A DNA stretch of 64,000 bases from Owenia fusiformis (taxonomy: Eukaryota; Annelida; Polychaeta; Sabellida; Oweniidae): contig CAIIXF020000008.1 of the NCBI GenBank assembly GCA_903813345.2, positions 2,553,341-2,617,340 of the forward strand, in the 5' to 3' direction. The notes below the pieces were generated by a model. The model saw only the letters and a list, made by a program, of their open reading frames with translations. It had not been told where the DNA came from and did no database searches. Of the stretch, positions 48,301 to 63,300 are shown piece after piece (position 1 is the first letter of the stretch; every line of letters starts with the position of its first letter). The translations under genes were made by a program, and so were the position numbers.

Positions 48301-51300
48301 GGCAATTTAAATTAGGCAAGGTAAGTTAAATTAGACGAGGCAAATATAGGCTAAAGAAGGTATAGTATTATCCTTTCCACATTTCGCTTCATTTCCACAG
48401 ATTTAGTTGAAAAATGTTTGATGAAGCAGTAGCCTCGCTTGACTTATGCCTGGCAGTAGCTACACCCATGTAATGGTTCTAAGGTGTGTCCATTCTGACA
48501 AATAGGAAATGGGTGAGTCTGAATGACAGGCTGTTAGTTTCGATTTTCAGTCTAATCTAAGTTATAAGATATACGCTCAGTAGAAGAACGGCAACAATGA
48601 TGAATTGAATTTGTCTAAGTTAGATTTACTACAACAGGTATGACATATTGTTATTGGAGATACTAGTTAAAAAGACTTGTTTTATCGGAAATAAATTGTC
48701 TATGATTGCGACAGACAGATTAATAATATAATTAATGTTCCAATGATTTAAGGCTAGACTGGTTCGCTGTAAACTAGTTATTATTTGATTGGAGATGTGA
48801 TAAAGGTCTTACTGGTGTTGCATAAATCACAGGTTTTATATAAACATATATATATATATATCCTGGGAATAAAACGATGTTTTAGTCATTTTCTAAATAA
48901 GCATAAGTGTAAGGAGTGTAATTATAAAGAACTAAAATACACAGTTATAAAAAATACACTCTTTTAAGTAATGTAAAATTAAAAAAGCATAAAAATACAA
49001 ACTAATTACCATGGTAATAACAATGTCATTTTAATCTTGGGATTTCCACGTAAATCATGATGATATTTTATCAATAAAAAAGCCTGTACATTTGACTTGT
49101 AACATCTGTCTATATCGCCTGGAAGTTGCTTGTCAGGCAGGGGCAGACATAGATATATAAATTAGGTGGCTGCATGCAACAAGGGCTCTAAAAACCTGTG
49201 AGTATCTTGAACTACATTGCAATTAGATTATACAGATTTTTGTGCTTAGTGTATGGTAAGGGGTTGTTTATCGAAGCTGATATTCTGTTACATGATTTTA
49301 TTGGACAAGAGCAGGTAAATACTTTTTGAGTTATTCTTTGGTGTAAATGATGAGGGTAAGCAGAAAGGCCAAATGTTGAATATATTTACTTATGCTATAG
49401 GTTAGTGTCTGGGGCAACACTGTCTTATCATTAGGTCAGTACTACAACTGTCTTGTTGCAAGGTCAGGGCCTCAACTGTCTTGTTATAAGGTAAGGGTCA
49501 CAACTATCTTGTTCTAGGGTCAAAACCACAACTTTCTTGTTACAAGGTCAGGGCCATAGCTGTCTTGTTACAGGGTCAGGACCTCAACTGTCTTGTTATA
49601 AGTTCAGGGCCTCAATTGTCTTGCTTAAGGTCAGGACCACAACTGTCTTGTTATATGGGTTAGGACCACAACTGTCTTGTTACAGGGTCAGGGCCTCAAC
49701 TGTCTTGTTATAAGGTCAGGAACTCAATTGTCTTACTTAAGGTCAGGACCACAACTGTCTTGTTACAGGGTCAGGGCCTCAGCTGTCTTGTTATAAGGTC
49801 AGGAACTCAATTGTCTTACTTAAGGTCAGGACCACAACTGTCTTGTTACAGGGTCAGGGCTTCAGCTGTCTTGTTATAAGGTCAGGAACTCAATTGTCTT
49901 ACTTAAGGTCAGGGTCACAACTATCTTGTTCTAGGGTCAAAACCACAACTGTCTTGTTACAACGTCAGGGCCATAGCTGTCTTGTTAAAGGGTCAGGGCC
50001 ATAGCTGTCTTGTTTAAGGTCAGGGCCTCAATTGTCTTCCTTAAGGTCAGGATCACAACTGTCTTGTTATACAGGGTCAGGGCCTCAGCTGTCTTCTTAT
50101 AAGGTCAGGAACTCAATTCTCTTGTTTAAGGTCAGGACCACAACTGTCTTGTTACAAGGTCAGGGCCATAGCTGTCTTGTTTAAGGTCAGGGCTTCAATT
50201 GTCTTCCTTAAGGTCAGGATCACAACTGTCTTGTTACAGTGTCAGGGCCTCAACTGTCTTGTTGAAGGTCAGGACCTCAATTGTCTTGTTTAAGGTCAGG
50301 ACCAAAAACTGTCTTGTTATAAGGTCAGGATCACATTTGTATTGTTAAAGGGTCATGGCCTCAACTGTCTTGTTTAAGGTCAGGGCCTCAATTCTCTTGT
50401 TTAAGGTCAGAACCACAACTGTCTTGGTACAGGGTTAGGGCCATACCTGTCATATTATAAGGCCAGGATCACAACTGTCTTGTTATGAGGGCAGGTCTTG
50501 TTGTATGGTCAGGGTCTCAACTGTCCTTAAGTCCAGGATTACAACTGCTTTGTTACATGGGCAGGTTTTGTTATAAGGTCATGACCACAACTGCCTTGTT
50601 ATAGGGTCATTCAAGCCCCTCCCGAGAAAATGATCCTTCATATGAAGTCAGTCGATGGTGAATTAGACCACCTATGAAGCAAAGTACCTTCTGTTTTTAC
50701 TGTAAATTACATGTTTTGCACATGCTGCGAGGCTTTTGCCACTTATGCCTAATACCAGTGAAAGGTCTGAGAAGAATAACCATAACTGAAGAGAATGTTC
50801 AAACATGTGCTTATGTTACTTGAAGCCTTCCCACTGTACATCTATAGGTAAATCCATGAGAATACGGATGTGTGCTCGCAGCTGATTTGCTTTGTTTTTA
50901 ATCATCATTTATCATCTGAAATCTTTGAAAGTAAATTGTATTGAAGATTGATAAATAAAACATAGCTTATGTGATGTAGCCCCATTTGGTAGACTCCCTT
51001 GGTAACATTGCTTATGTGTCTTACTTTTGCACTGGTGCCTAATGTTATTTGTGGACTTCTAATGATTCCGTGACACATACCTTTAAATGCACTTTTCAAT
51101 ATTGGTAACCACTCTTTAAAGGCACCTTTTCTGAAAATTTTGTTACTTTTACTAACCCCAAAAAATAATGGTAATTTTTAAGGCCTATATTGTTATTAAG
51201 CCAAATGGTATTGTCTCATTCATAATAGATTACCAGCAAAGCAGGAATTGCGTGTATGGGAGATATATTCATTGTTCTGCCTAATACATAAAACATGTAT

Positions 51301-54300
51301 ATCAATCCCATTATCAGACTCTATTATTGTTATTTTATAAGTGAACTTTATGATACATCAATAGATAGTTACACTTAGCCAGATGTGTTTGCGCATCAGG
51401 GAAATGCCACAGTGGTTTTCTTGCAGTGTCAAATAACACAAAGAGGAAGGCGGATTCCATGGCAACCAAGCATGTTATAACATGAATTCTCTGGAAATGC
51501 AAGAAATATTTTTACTAAGAAAAGCTGGAATAGACATGCGCCAATTAACACTGAAGTAATATAACGCATAATGAAAGTTGAATTGAATGTACGTAGGATC
51601 ATATCGATATTCATTTATGTGCAATTGAAAATGAATGTATGTTTTGTAATTTTAGCTACTAATGAAGTTTGATATTTTTTGATTGATTCATACTTTTCTA
51701 ATTTGTACTAAGTGAAACTGTAGACACCTGTATATTACACTTTCTACGTTGGAGTCAGACTAATTAATTCGTCGATTCTTTATTTGTTGCAGAATCCCTG
51801 GTGTCGCAGCAGGCAAAAGTTATCAGACTTCACGCAGACTTGACAGTCTGGGAATATGTGCCAAATATGGGCATTGATGGATGGTCTTGTGACCAATGGG
51901 TGGAGGTATTCAACCAATCACAAGTTCTGGTTATGACAGCTCAGATATTCCTTGATGTTTTGAATCGTGGTTTTCTGAAACTATCACATGTGAATGTATT
52001 GATATTTGATGAATGCCATCAAGCGGTAGGTAATCATCCATATGTGAAGATAATGAGTCACTATGATGATGTGCGTACCGATTCAGATCAACCGAGGGTT
52101 TTGGGGCTGACGGCATCATTGCTCAACAATAAGTGTAATACTTCCAACAGTCTTGAGGCGAGTCTCACCACACTTGAGCAGACCTTACGTTGCACAGTGG
52201 AAACAACCAGTGATATGATTGCAGTAGACTCATTTGGGGCAAAACCCAAGCAGTTTGTTATAAAATGTGAACCATACATCGATAAAACTGGACTTGTTGA
52301 GTCACTAGGTGCAATATTAAACAGTGCCATAGATTTTTTACAAGACTCTAACATGAAGTTTGGTGAAAGTGAAAAAGATCCACATGCAATAGCTAAATCG
52401 TCCCTAATGGAATGCCACAAGATATTACATGGTTTGGGGCCATGGTGCTGCGAAAAAGTGGCACGTACGATATCCAAACAGTTGAAGAAACTTGAAGAAA
52501 CAGAAAAACATGATCTCAATCGGCGGATTTTTCAGTTTGCCCTCACGCAGCTGAGGATCGTCTCAGCATTGTTCAATCACAACTTTAATAAATTTGTATA
52601 TTCTCTTGAAGATTTCAAACTTTACGTTTCACCAAGGATTTTACATCTGGTAGACATTTTATGCCAATATAAACCAAAAGCAGATTTTAAAATCATCGGG
52701 GAGCCAGGTGTTGTAAATGATGACAATTATATGGATGGCGCCGAGTCATCAGACGAGGAGCAAAATGAACCTGGCACTGATTCTGATTTCTCTGACGATG
52801 AATCTCTACCTTTACCTCCAGCTTTGAAGAGCTCAAATAAAAAGGTTAAGGATCGGGAAAGAGATGGTAGTTTGAACGCAATGCATTATGTTGCTGTCGC
52901 GACAGAATCTGAATCTGAACCATCACAAATTCAGTCAAAACGTGCAGATGCGTTGTGTGGAATTGTTTTCGTGGAAAGGCGACATACAGCTGTAGCACTT
53001 GATAAACTCTTACAAGAGTTCTGTAACTGGCACGAAGACTTGTTCTTCCTTAATAGTGCCCATCTCACAGGTAAGCTATATCATATAATCCTTTTATCTT
53101 GAAAGTGAAAAACAAAATATACATGTACATGTACATACCTTTATTCTGAAGAGAAGATTAGAGAAAGCCAAAATACATTTTAGAGAAGTTTTGTTAAATG
53201 GCGAAGTTGAAAGAATAAATGTTAATAAATATTTTTAAAATTAAAGTTATATTACTTTAAGATGTAACATTGCAAACACAACATCCGTAACACTTCCTCA
53301 TCACATAAGAAACCATGTTCTACTATTTAGGATACTCCCAGACTCAGAAGCCAGGTGGGAAGAACAAGGAGCAGGAAGAGATCTTACGAAAGTTCAGAAT
53401 GCACGAGACAAACTTGATGGTTGCGACAAATGCAGTTGAAGAGGGGGTAGACATCCCTAAGTGTAATCTAGTGGTTCGCTTTGATCCCTCCAAAGACTAC
53501 AGAAGCTTTGTGCAGTCTAAGGTAACCTTTACGCCATATAGGGAGGAGAGTTAAGGTGAAACAACATGATAATGCCTTGTGTATGACAATTATACTGGTG
53601 TATGTTCTATTATTTATGTAATTTCCCCTCTTAGTTATGAAATTTCTGTTCAGTCAAAACTAAATAAAAAAAATCAATCTGCTCGTTCCTCTTCCACCTG
53701 GCTGGTATGCTACGCGCATAGTTTTACAATTTTTCAGACTAGCCTTAAAAAAGGCAAGGCCTTAGCCAGCTTTTATCTAATTTTTCAGTACATCTCAAAA
53801 ATGCTCAAAAATTCCAATTATGAAACCAGCATTAGTAACTTGCACTTCCATTACTCAAACAAATTCTCAAATTGCATATTTTTTAAAAAATGTATGTCAA
53901 AATGTGCCTGTTTGAGAGAGGAGGGAAAATCAGAGCTCTATGGACAGGAAAGGAATCGCTTTGCCACTTTTCCATTCTGATCCTATCTTTTAGTATTGTT
54001 AATATATTACATGGTTTATAAAATTTATAAAATCAAAAATTGATGATTTACCCATGATACTAGAGAATAATAGCGTATGTATGTATGTAAACGGCACCTT
54101 TGTTAAAAAATGAATTGTGAAAAGGTGTTGAATAAGTGTTTTGTAAAACATTTTTTACAAAAGATTGTGTGACAACGTGATTCCCATGTTGAATTCCCAG
54201 GGCATCTTGTTTTGTCTGCTCATATTCAAGAAATTGGAATATTATTAATATTTGCTCTTGGGAGAAACTTTAATCTTGTTTTTGACACAGGCTGTCAATA

Positions 54301-57300
54301 GATGTGTCTTGGGAGTCATACCCCAGTTTTAAACTAATTTATGTACACACGCTATCGTCAGATGAGTTATGTCTCAGTTTGGAACTAGTTTAGGGACACA
54401 AACTATCACCAGATGTGTCTTTTGAGTCATGTCTCAGTTTGAAACTAGTTTAGGTGCATAAGCTATCACCAGATGTGTCTTTGGAGTCATGTCTCAGTTT
54501 GAAACTAGTTAAGGTGCATAAGCTATCACCAGATGTGTCTTTGGAGTCATGTATAAGTTTCAAACTAGTTTAGGTGCATAAGCTATCACCAGATGTGTCT
54601 TTGGAGTCATGTATAAGTTTGAAACTAGTTTAGGTGCATAAGCTATCACCAGATGTGTCTTTGGAGTCATGTCTCAGTTTGAAAATAGTTTAGGTGCATA
54701 AGCTATCACCAGATGTGTCTTTGGAGTCATGTCTCAGTTTGAAACTAGTTAAGGTGCATAAGCTATCACCAGATGTGTCTTTGGAGTCATGTCTCAGTTT
54801 GAAACTAGTTTAGGTGCATAAGCTATCACCAGATGTGTCTTTGGAGTCATGTCTCAGTTTGAAACTAGTTAAGGTGCATAAGCTATCACCAGATGTGTCT
54901 TTGGAGTCATGTCTCAGTTTGAAACTAGTTAAGGTGCATAAGCTATCACCAGATGTGTCTTTGGAGTCATGTCTCAGTTTGAAACTAGTTTAGGCACACA
55001 AACTATCACCAGATGTGTCTTTTGAGTCATGTCTCAGTTTGAAACTAGTTAAGGTGCATCAGCTATCACCTGATGTGTCTTTGGAGTCATGTCTCAGTTT
55101 GAAACTAGTTTAGGCACACAAACTATCACCAGATGTGTCTTTTGAGTCATGTCTCAAGTTTACACTAGTTAATTTGAAAGATTTTCTTGAGATAATATGT
55201 CATATGAGTCGAGTGTCAAGGTTTAAACTAGTTATACTCATTTAGTGCCATCAATATCTGTGTCTATTATCTATGACAGTTACTATAATACACCAACTAA
55301 ATATCACTCTCAACACTAAACCTTCGATGACTTGATTATAGAATAACCATGATGTAAAAGGAATAGCAATAATAAAGTGCTCTTTGTAATCTGTACCTAT
55401 CTGGTCTATAATGATAAATGGATCTGCAATGTTTGCTCAATACTCAATATACCATTTTCATTGATATATTAGAAAATCATAAAAAAGTATGCTAGATTTA
55501 TTGATTGCTGGAGGATTAATGTAATATTAAATGTATGGCATAATTGGTTAATCCAGATAGTTACCTGTCTCGCCAGCCCGATTGTTGCGGGAATATAATA
55601 GCTTGTTGCACCACAGATGAGTTCGATGATTTAATAAGTACTATGGTTACCATCCACTTTATATTGATAGAGCAATTACAAAATGCTTTGGATCTTGTTA
55701 CGGCTAAATTAAAGCTATAAAATTTATTTTAGTGGATTTCCATTTGCACTTTTGTTTGATTAAAACACTGTCAGATATTTCCTGTGTTGAATCTAAATGA
55801 CCGCTTATTTATACTTTGATCCTAGCGTTCAGGTTGTCTGCTCAAGAACTCTGCAATGTTATAAAGTAAATGCATCATGCACTTCCGTGTTTTTAGTGTT
55901 TGTTCTCTCTTTAGAAGCATCCAAGTAGATCACATCCATTATTAATTGATATTTTCATTGAGAAACAAAGGTGGAATATGTTTTATTTGAAACATTACAT
56001 ATTTCTTTTTTCTAGGATGATCCCAATAAGTTTGATTTTTCTACAAAGTTCCAATATACCATTTGAAAGTGTCAGCTTTGAGGATCTGGATTTACAAAGA
56101 AAGCCAGAAAGTTGTGTATTGATGATGTCACCTATGTCGGTCATAATAATATGTAAGTGATATTGATGTAAATATCATTGTAGGGTCGTGCCAGAGCTGT
56201 TGTGTCAAAGTTCTATATGCTTGTGGAGAATCAGTCTTGGGATACTTTCTCTACTGAACTACAGGTTTTCAAGGATATTGAAAAGGTGAGGAATTAAATC
56301 CACAAATGATACTAAAGTACAATGAAATTATCGACCCCTCCATGGATGAACTGGGTAAATTATATTTTTTCATATTTTCTGAAATTTCAGTGATTGTCAG
56401 AAAAATACAATTTTCCAATGTCCATCTTAATCTTATTCTTGTAACTTCTTCTTACTGCTGATGTAAAATGTTTGTTTCTTTGGGATAATTCCCATATCCA
56501 AAATGCCTTCTTCTGTATATCTATAGATCTTGAAAGGAAAGTGTCACAACCATGACGATGAATCAGATGATGAGAGTGAACAGATATGTGACCAAGATTT
56601 ACTGCCCCCTTATAGACCAGTTAATGAAGATGGCGCCCCTGCAGTGACCATGACCTCTGCCATTGGACTAATCAACAGGTACAAAAATCACTGTCATTGA
56701 ACATTTTTTGCCATTTTTGGAAAATATGATACCTTTCTAGAAGATTCAAAAAAATAGACCAGACTTTTCCCTCTTCATATACAGTAATATACGTATATCC
56801 AAGTTGCACTATACTTTCACTTTTTCTCAGCCACATTTTCAGAGTACCCTTTTCTGGATGTTTATATAATATTATTTCCAACATGACTCTTGTGATCCTG
56901 GTCATGTAAATTTGTGGACAAAATCAAATTGAAAGTCAAAAGAGAAGTCTTCTATTTTGAAGAAATCCAGCATGCTTTGGTTTGGCCACCTTGCACCCAC
57001 TTCTTGCTTAGTACAGTTAGACTTTAAATTACTTTTTATAAAAGATTTGATCACTGGAATATTGAACTGGGCCCCCTTTAGAACATCAATTTATAGCATA
57101 TCACTTTGTGCGCTATCTACATTCCCTTTTCTCAGCCACTTTATTTCTCAAATAGCATGCCATCTCCCATTTGGGGGACTGTTTATGATATAAGTGATTA
57201 GGTGACTGTATGTTCTGTTGTATGTAACACCTTTAGATTGCTACCTCATCACTCCAAATTTGAAATTTATTTGGAATTTCTGTTTCAACTACATGCTCTA

Positions 57301-60300
57301 TATGGAAAGTACACTTTGCCTCTAAACACTCATGCATCTTACAATTTTTTCTGAAACTTTAGATTACAACGTTCAAGAAAAAAATATAGTCACATTAGGG
57401 GTTTAAAGATAACTTGTTAAAGGTGCAATTATTTGGATGCCTGTAAATTGTAGTCTAGATGTCTGTTAAGTGAGGAGAGTTACTCTAATTTCACCCTAAA
57501 ACATGCCAGAGCAGACTGATAAATTTACCAGAATACAAATAAATTCTATGGACTTATTGAGATCAACATTTTTTATATGATAGTTTAAATGTGCTCAATG
57601 ATAAAGGTATTTCAATTTTCAAGATTTTTAACATGGGCTCTATGGGGATTTAACTCAGCCTTGCTATTTCATGTTCAAAAGTTAAAGTATCAAAAAATGA
57701 TGAGAAAATTGATTTTTCCATCTATTTCTACTGCCATCTATTGTATATATAGATATATTAAATATTATGAAATTTAAATAAAAAACATGAGATGATTTCA
57801 TTTCGTTGCAACTAGTTTTTTTGTTCAAATCCTCAGGTAAAACAATATTGAATATTATATATATTAGATACATTGGGTTGTTTAGACATTGAATCAAAAA
57901 CTCCTCAATGGAGCCTGGTGTTCATTTTATCCCCTTAATACATAAAAGCATTAAAGCATACAATTTTGAACTAGTTGTGGACCACTCAGTCGAACATCCT
58001 GAATTACTAACCGCAATAAGCATAGTGCATAACAAAGTAATAAATGGTTGGGTCTGAAATACATTTTACGCTACTCATGAGATTAATAGTATAACAAGCA
58101 TGACATTAAGCTTATGTATAGGCTAATACTAGGTGTACAGATCGTTATTATAGTGTTTGTCAGTAATTTGGTGCCAGTAGTCTGCGCCTTAAGATTAAAT
58201 GGAAGTGTGAAATGACAACTTTGTATTCCATTTAGAATCCATTAAGTTATTTGATTTGACATTTTCACAGTCTCCAATCTCTATAAAAAATCCATATTCA
58301 CCATTTGCTTTTACTGTTATTTTAGTCTCTCCGACATTCTTAATATTAATTGTCATGATTAAAAAATTTATTTTTCAAGGTAATAGTATGCAAAATCCCT
58401 TTGATACAGTACTTCAAATAGTACAGAACATCAAATGGTAAAGTATATCAAATAGTACAGAACATCAAATAGTACAGTACATCAAATAGTACAGTTCAAC
58501 AAACTATGCAACAAAAACTTGCTAGGGGTATTATATTACGAAAATTTGGGATATCATAGGTGTGTGTCCCATTCATCCCCCCTCTATTAATTTAGATATT
58601 TAGAAAGAGATGAATGTGAGCCATTAATAAGTCTGAAAGGTTAAAGCTCATTCTAAGAAAGTAAGTTATGAAAAACAAAGAGGATATTAGCAGAAAGTCG
58701 AATTGACTCTGTATCATATACATGGCAACGTGAATGCTTTTTACTGAAGGTGTGTTTAATACCTTTCCAGCTGCATTTTACTCAAATCAGTCTGCGTCCA
58801 TAATTCTTGCAACATTCTCTTCGAGATTTCTTACAGGAAATGATGTCATAAATGCATTGGTCTTAAATATAAGACACTAAATTTTTAGTTACTATTTCAC
58901 GCTTATGACAATGATTATCATTGAAAATTGTACATGTAGGTATGGTTGTCTTCTTGTGCTGCTAGGCATGTCTTGGTGGGTAGGTGCCACATGAATCTTG
59001 TCATCAAAATTCCAGGAAAATCACTGTTCAAATTATTAAGAGTAAATTATGGCGGCCATTTTGCTCTTCAAAGTGTGATAATTATCATTGTTAGTACCTC
59101 AATTCAAATATTCAATTCTGATTGGTTGATCAGTGGTCAACAGTATGTACTGTTGACCGCTACTAGGAACTGTTGACCCCTACTTTTGAAAAAAATGTTT
59201 TTACAGTATCTGTATACAATTTTGCCAGTTGACCTCAAGAGAGGTCTACAATTGTATACCGTGTGTCTTGTTCTTTTAGGTACTGTGCCAAACTGCCAAG
59301 TGATGCTTTCACACACCTCACCCCCAAGTGCTATGTAGAGGAAGTGGAAGATAGGGGGACAAGGAAATATATTGCCACTCTGCATCTTCCGATCAACTCT
59401 CCTATAAAGGAGGCAATAAAAGGATCACCCATGCCAACCAGGAAGCTGGCTAAGATGGCTGTAGCATTGAGAACTTGCAAGACACTACATGAATACAGTA
59501 AGGATTTATTACAAACAACATTAATTTGAACCTTACTGGTCAAACAGTTCTCCTTAACCTTAAGTCAAGCAAATGTCATTAATAGTAGCACAGTAAAACT
59601 TGCCAAGTGGAACACCTCGGAACACCTCCATAAGTGCAGGCCCATCAGATCTCTTTCTACCCATAAGTGGAACACCTCCAGAGTGGAACACTATTCTTAG
59701 GTTCCACATGTGTTCCACATACACAAGTTCTCCTGTATATTTCACATATTATGATGTTATGTTAAGTACTGTATCAAATATACCGTTTCAAAGCAGTGTA
59801 GGGTAGAGCCTGTCAGCTTCTTCAATGAACTAAGTAGCTTAATATAATTCATCTGTCTCCATGTTCCCTTCCTCGAATATATGAGTGCATATAATATGCC
59901 CTTGATGCCTGAGTGCATATGTATTTGATGTATGAATGAGTGCACGTGTACCGGATCTAGTAAATACATGTGCATATTTGTGTACTTGTAGAGGAGTTAG
60001 ATGACCAGCTGCTACCTGTAGGGAAAGAGATCTATAAGTATGAAGATGAGGAGAATGAATGGGAGACCACTGAAGCTAAGGGTCAACCTAGACCTGGGAC
60101 AACAAAGCGCAAGCAGTATTATGACAAAAGGGTCAGTATTATGACAAAAGGGTCAGTATTATGACAAAAGGGTCAATATTATGACAAGAGGGTCAGTATT
60201 ATAACATGAGGGTCAGTATTATGACAAGAGGGTCAGTATTATGACAAGAGGGTCAGTATTATGACAAGAGGGTCAGTATAGTGACAAGAGAGTCAGTATT

Positions 60301-63300
60301 ATGACAAGAGGATCAGTATTATAACATGAGGGTCAGTATTATGACAAGAGGGTCAGTATTTTGACAAGAGGGTCAGTATTATAACAAGGGAGTCAGTATT
60401 ATGACAAGATTGTGGACAAGAGGGTCAGTATTTTGACAAAAGGCTCAGTATTTTGGCAAGATAGTCAGTATTATGACGAGGGTGTCAGTATTATGACAAG
60501 AGGGTCAGTATTTTGACAAAAGGGTCAGTATTATGACAAGAGGGTCAGTATTATGACAAGAGGATCAGCCTTATGACAAGAGGGTCAGTATTGTGACAAT
60601 ACTTCAAGTGGCTTATGATGCTATAAACAAAGCCTCTACAAGTGTTAATGTTTTATTAGCACTTTTATTAGTACTTTTATTCTTAAGGTCTTAATTAATT
60701 CTGTGAATAAAAAGAGAAGAGAAGTTTCTGAGCTTCTTACATTCTACCCATGTTTCTTTTAATCAGTCACCTTTCTGTGTTATTCTAACATCAGGGTAAG
60801 ATTCCTTATATTTCCAGTCTAGGATGTCACAATTTTCTAAAAATATATAAAATTGAGGAAGCGCATTATCAAGTTTCTGAAGAAATCACGTTTGTAATAT
60901 ACTCCTAATTTTGTCTTTCACTCAGTAACTAGACATTACCTAACCTTTTAAGTGCCATTTCTTATATTTCGTGACATATTGATTTTTATAAGTCTATTAA
61001 TACAATATCTCAATTAACTCAGCAGGATTTCCAGGTGTATTGATATAGTATGAAAGTGAGATTCAAGGTATGAGCTTGTAGTTTAACTGAATCCGTTGAT
61101 GACTTGAAAGTTTTAAGCCATTTTCATTGGTTATGAGCAAGACACTTCTCTTCTATACAGAATTGAACTCATTGGTTTGATCCATTTTGTAAATTTTATC
61201 GTCATATGTTATTAAAATTGATTTGATTTAACTAATTTTTTTTTTAAACAATAAGTTTATTTCATTGATATATTTTTCATGGCATAAGACACAATCATAC
61301 GGCAAATTCCCTTTTGTCATTGTATGTTCGCTTTCAATAACAACGTTACACATAAAATAAGAAAAATTTAAAAAATAAAACACACCCACTGTTTAGATCT
61401 GGCATGTTATAAATGAAGAGTACTAATTAACTAATTAGTGACATAAAATGCTCAATTACATATTTAGAAATCATGATGTCTCTAAACTAAAGTTTGGTTT
61501 CATATGATATTTAAAATTAGTATGTGAGGATGATATTATTCCAAAATATTCTGAAATTGAGAGTTTTTGGAAATGTTACTTGGTGTCCTGATTATCTCGT
61601 TGAATGAAAAAAGAGAAGCTATCCATCCCTCTAAATACACTGCCTCGGGCGATGACATCAATACCAGTTATAAGATTCAGTTTAACTTACATCATAGGCA
61701 TAGGATTTCTGCTCATGGAAGAATTTCCTTAGTGACATCAATTCAAAATAGCCCTCATTTTTCATAAAGAAACGTAAATTTTGTTAATTCAAATATAAGT
61801 TGATTTGGTTCAAATTATAAATAGCCACCATTTTGTAAACTTGTTCTCCTTTTAAATGTAATTTGATTGCCCCATTAACGTGCTTTGGTTAAATTCAAAA
61901 TAGATATGCTTCATTTATGGGATTTGCTACTCCATGGAGCTGTTTTTTACAAATCTACCTTTTAATATGTAATTCTGTTTTACATTCAGATTGCTAATGC
62001 GCTTTGTAACAGTTGTCCAAAAGTTGGTTCTAAGTCATTTCTGTATGTTGTGAATATGAAGTTGACAAATCCAATATCTGAGGACCAGAACACCAGAGGG
62101 CGCCAGCTGTATCTTCCTGAGGAAGCAGCATGTAACATTGGTATCCTAACCTCTAAGGAGATAACAAAGGTATTTATTAATATTGATCATATTTGATATG
62201 GTTTTGAGTGAGTGAGCTTAGTAAAATTTAATGAGTGAATTCCAATTTGAAATTAACTGTATAAAACTTGTGAATAACCCAGATGCGAGTAGAAATAATA
62301 TTGATTAACGTCATTAAAAATTAAAAATTCAGTCAAAGTAATATCATATTTGAAATCTACTTGTAAAATTACACGTAGAAATGTGGTTTTAAAAAGTGTT
62401 TATCAACTTTGAAAAATTAATTTTCTTTGAAAATGTGACTTCTAGCTCGGGGAGATTCCCCATAGACCCCATGCTATAAAATCCCGAAAAATGAAATATC
62501 TTTTCTTTTAGTGGACAGATAATATTTTGCTTTACTGGACATATTTTCATTAGTATAAGTATTAGACACATAAGGGTTATTTGAAAATCGAGCCACTTAA
62601 ATTGATAATATTCAAGTTTAAGGGAACTTTCTTATATACCTGCCATGTTAATTGACCCGAATCAGCCACCTGGTGGTGAAACCGGTAACTACCTACTCGC
62701 ATTTGGGTAATTGTGAGTGTTCATTTGCAGTGAATTTGAATAGAACGATAAGATGCTTGCTGAATATCGTCATAATATATTCACATTTTCTAGATCCCGC
62801 AGATCCCAGTGTTCACAAGATCAGGTGAAGTCTCTGTGGTGATAGATCTCTATACATCACAATTCACGCTGACTGACTCTGAATTCACACGGCTAGAGAA
62901 CATACATCGCTACTTCTTCAAGAGTGTTCTGAGGTTGGAGAAACAGCCCATGGTGTTTGGACCCTCTGAAGCTAAATGTGGCTTCCTAGTTGTACCACTT
63001 ACAACAGGTAGGTTTGATGAAGGGATGTGATGGATATGGTTCAATACTAGAACTGTAGAATATATGTTTAATTAATTCCACTTTATTTCCGAGTGTTATT
63101 TTCATCAATCTTGACCATTGATATCAATGGGAATTTGACGGATTTTAGCAAACTTTGACCTCATTTTGCAAATATGAACCTAAATTTTCAATGTTCATGT
63201 TTTAACTGCATTGATTGTAGTTGCGTCTAAAGTGGATATTGACTGGAATTTTGTCAGCAGAATCGAGGCAAACCAAGCAAGTCCCCGTCGAGTCAACATC

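Noticed and set aside
49400-50620. Possible CRISPR-like array of ~33-bp repeats
   Set aside because: Units are contiguous with no unique spacers, in a eukaryotic intron; it is a minisatellite.
53579-53980. 133-codon frame after Dicer exon 4
   Set aside because: It lies in intron 4, is out of phase with Dicer, and has no recognised domain.
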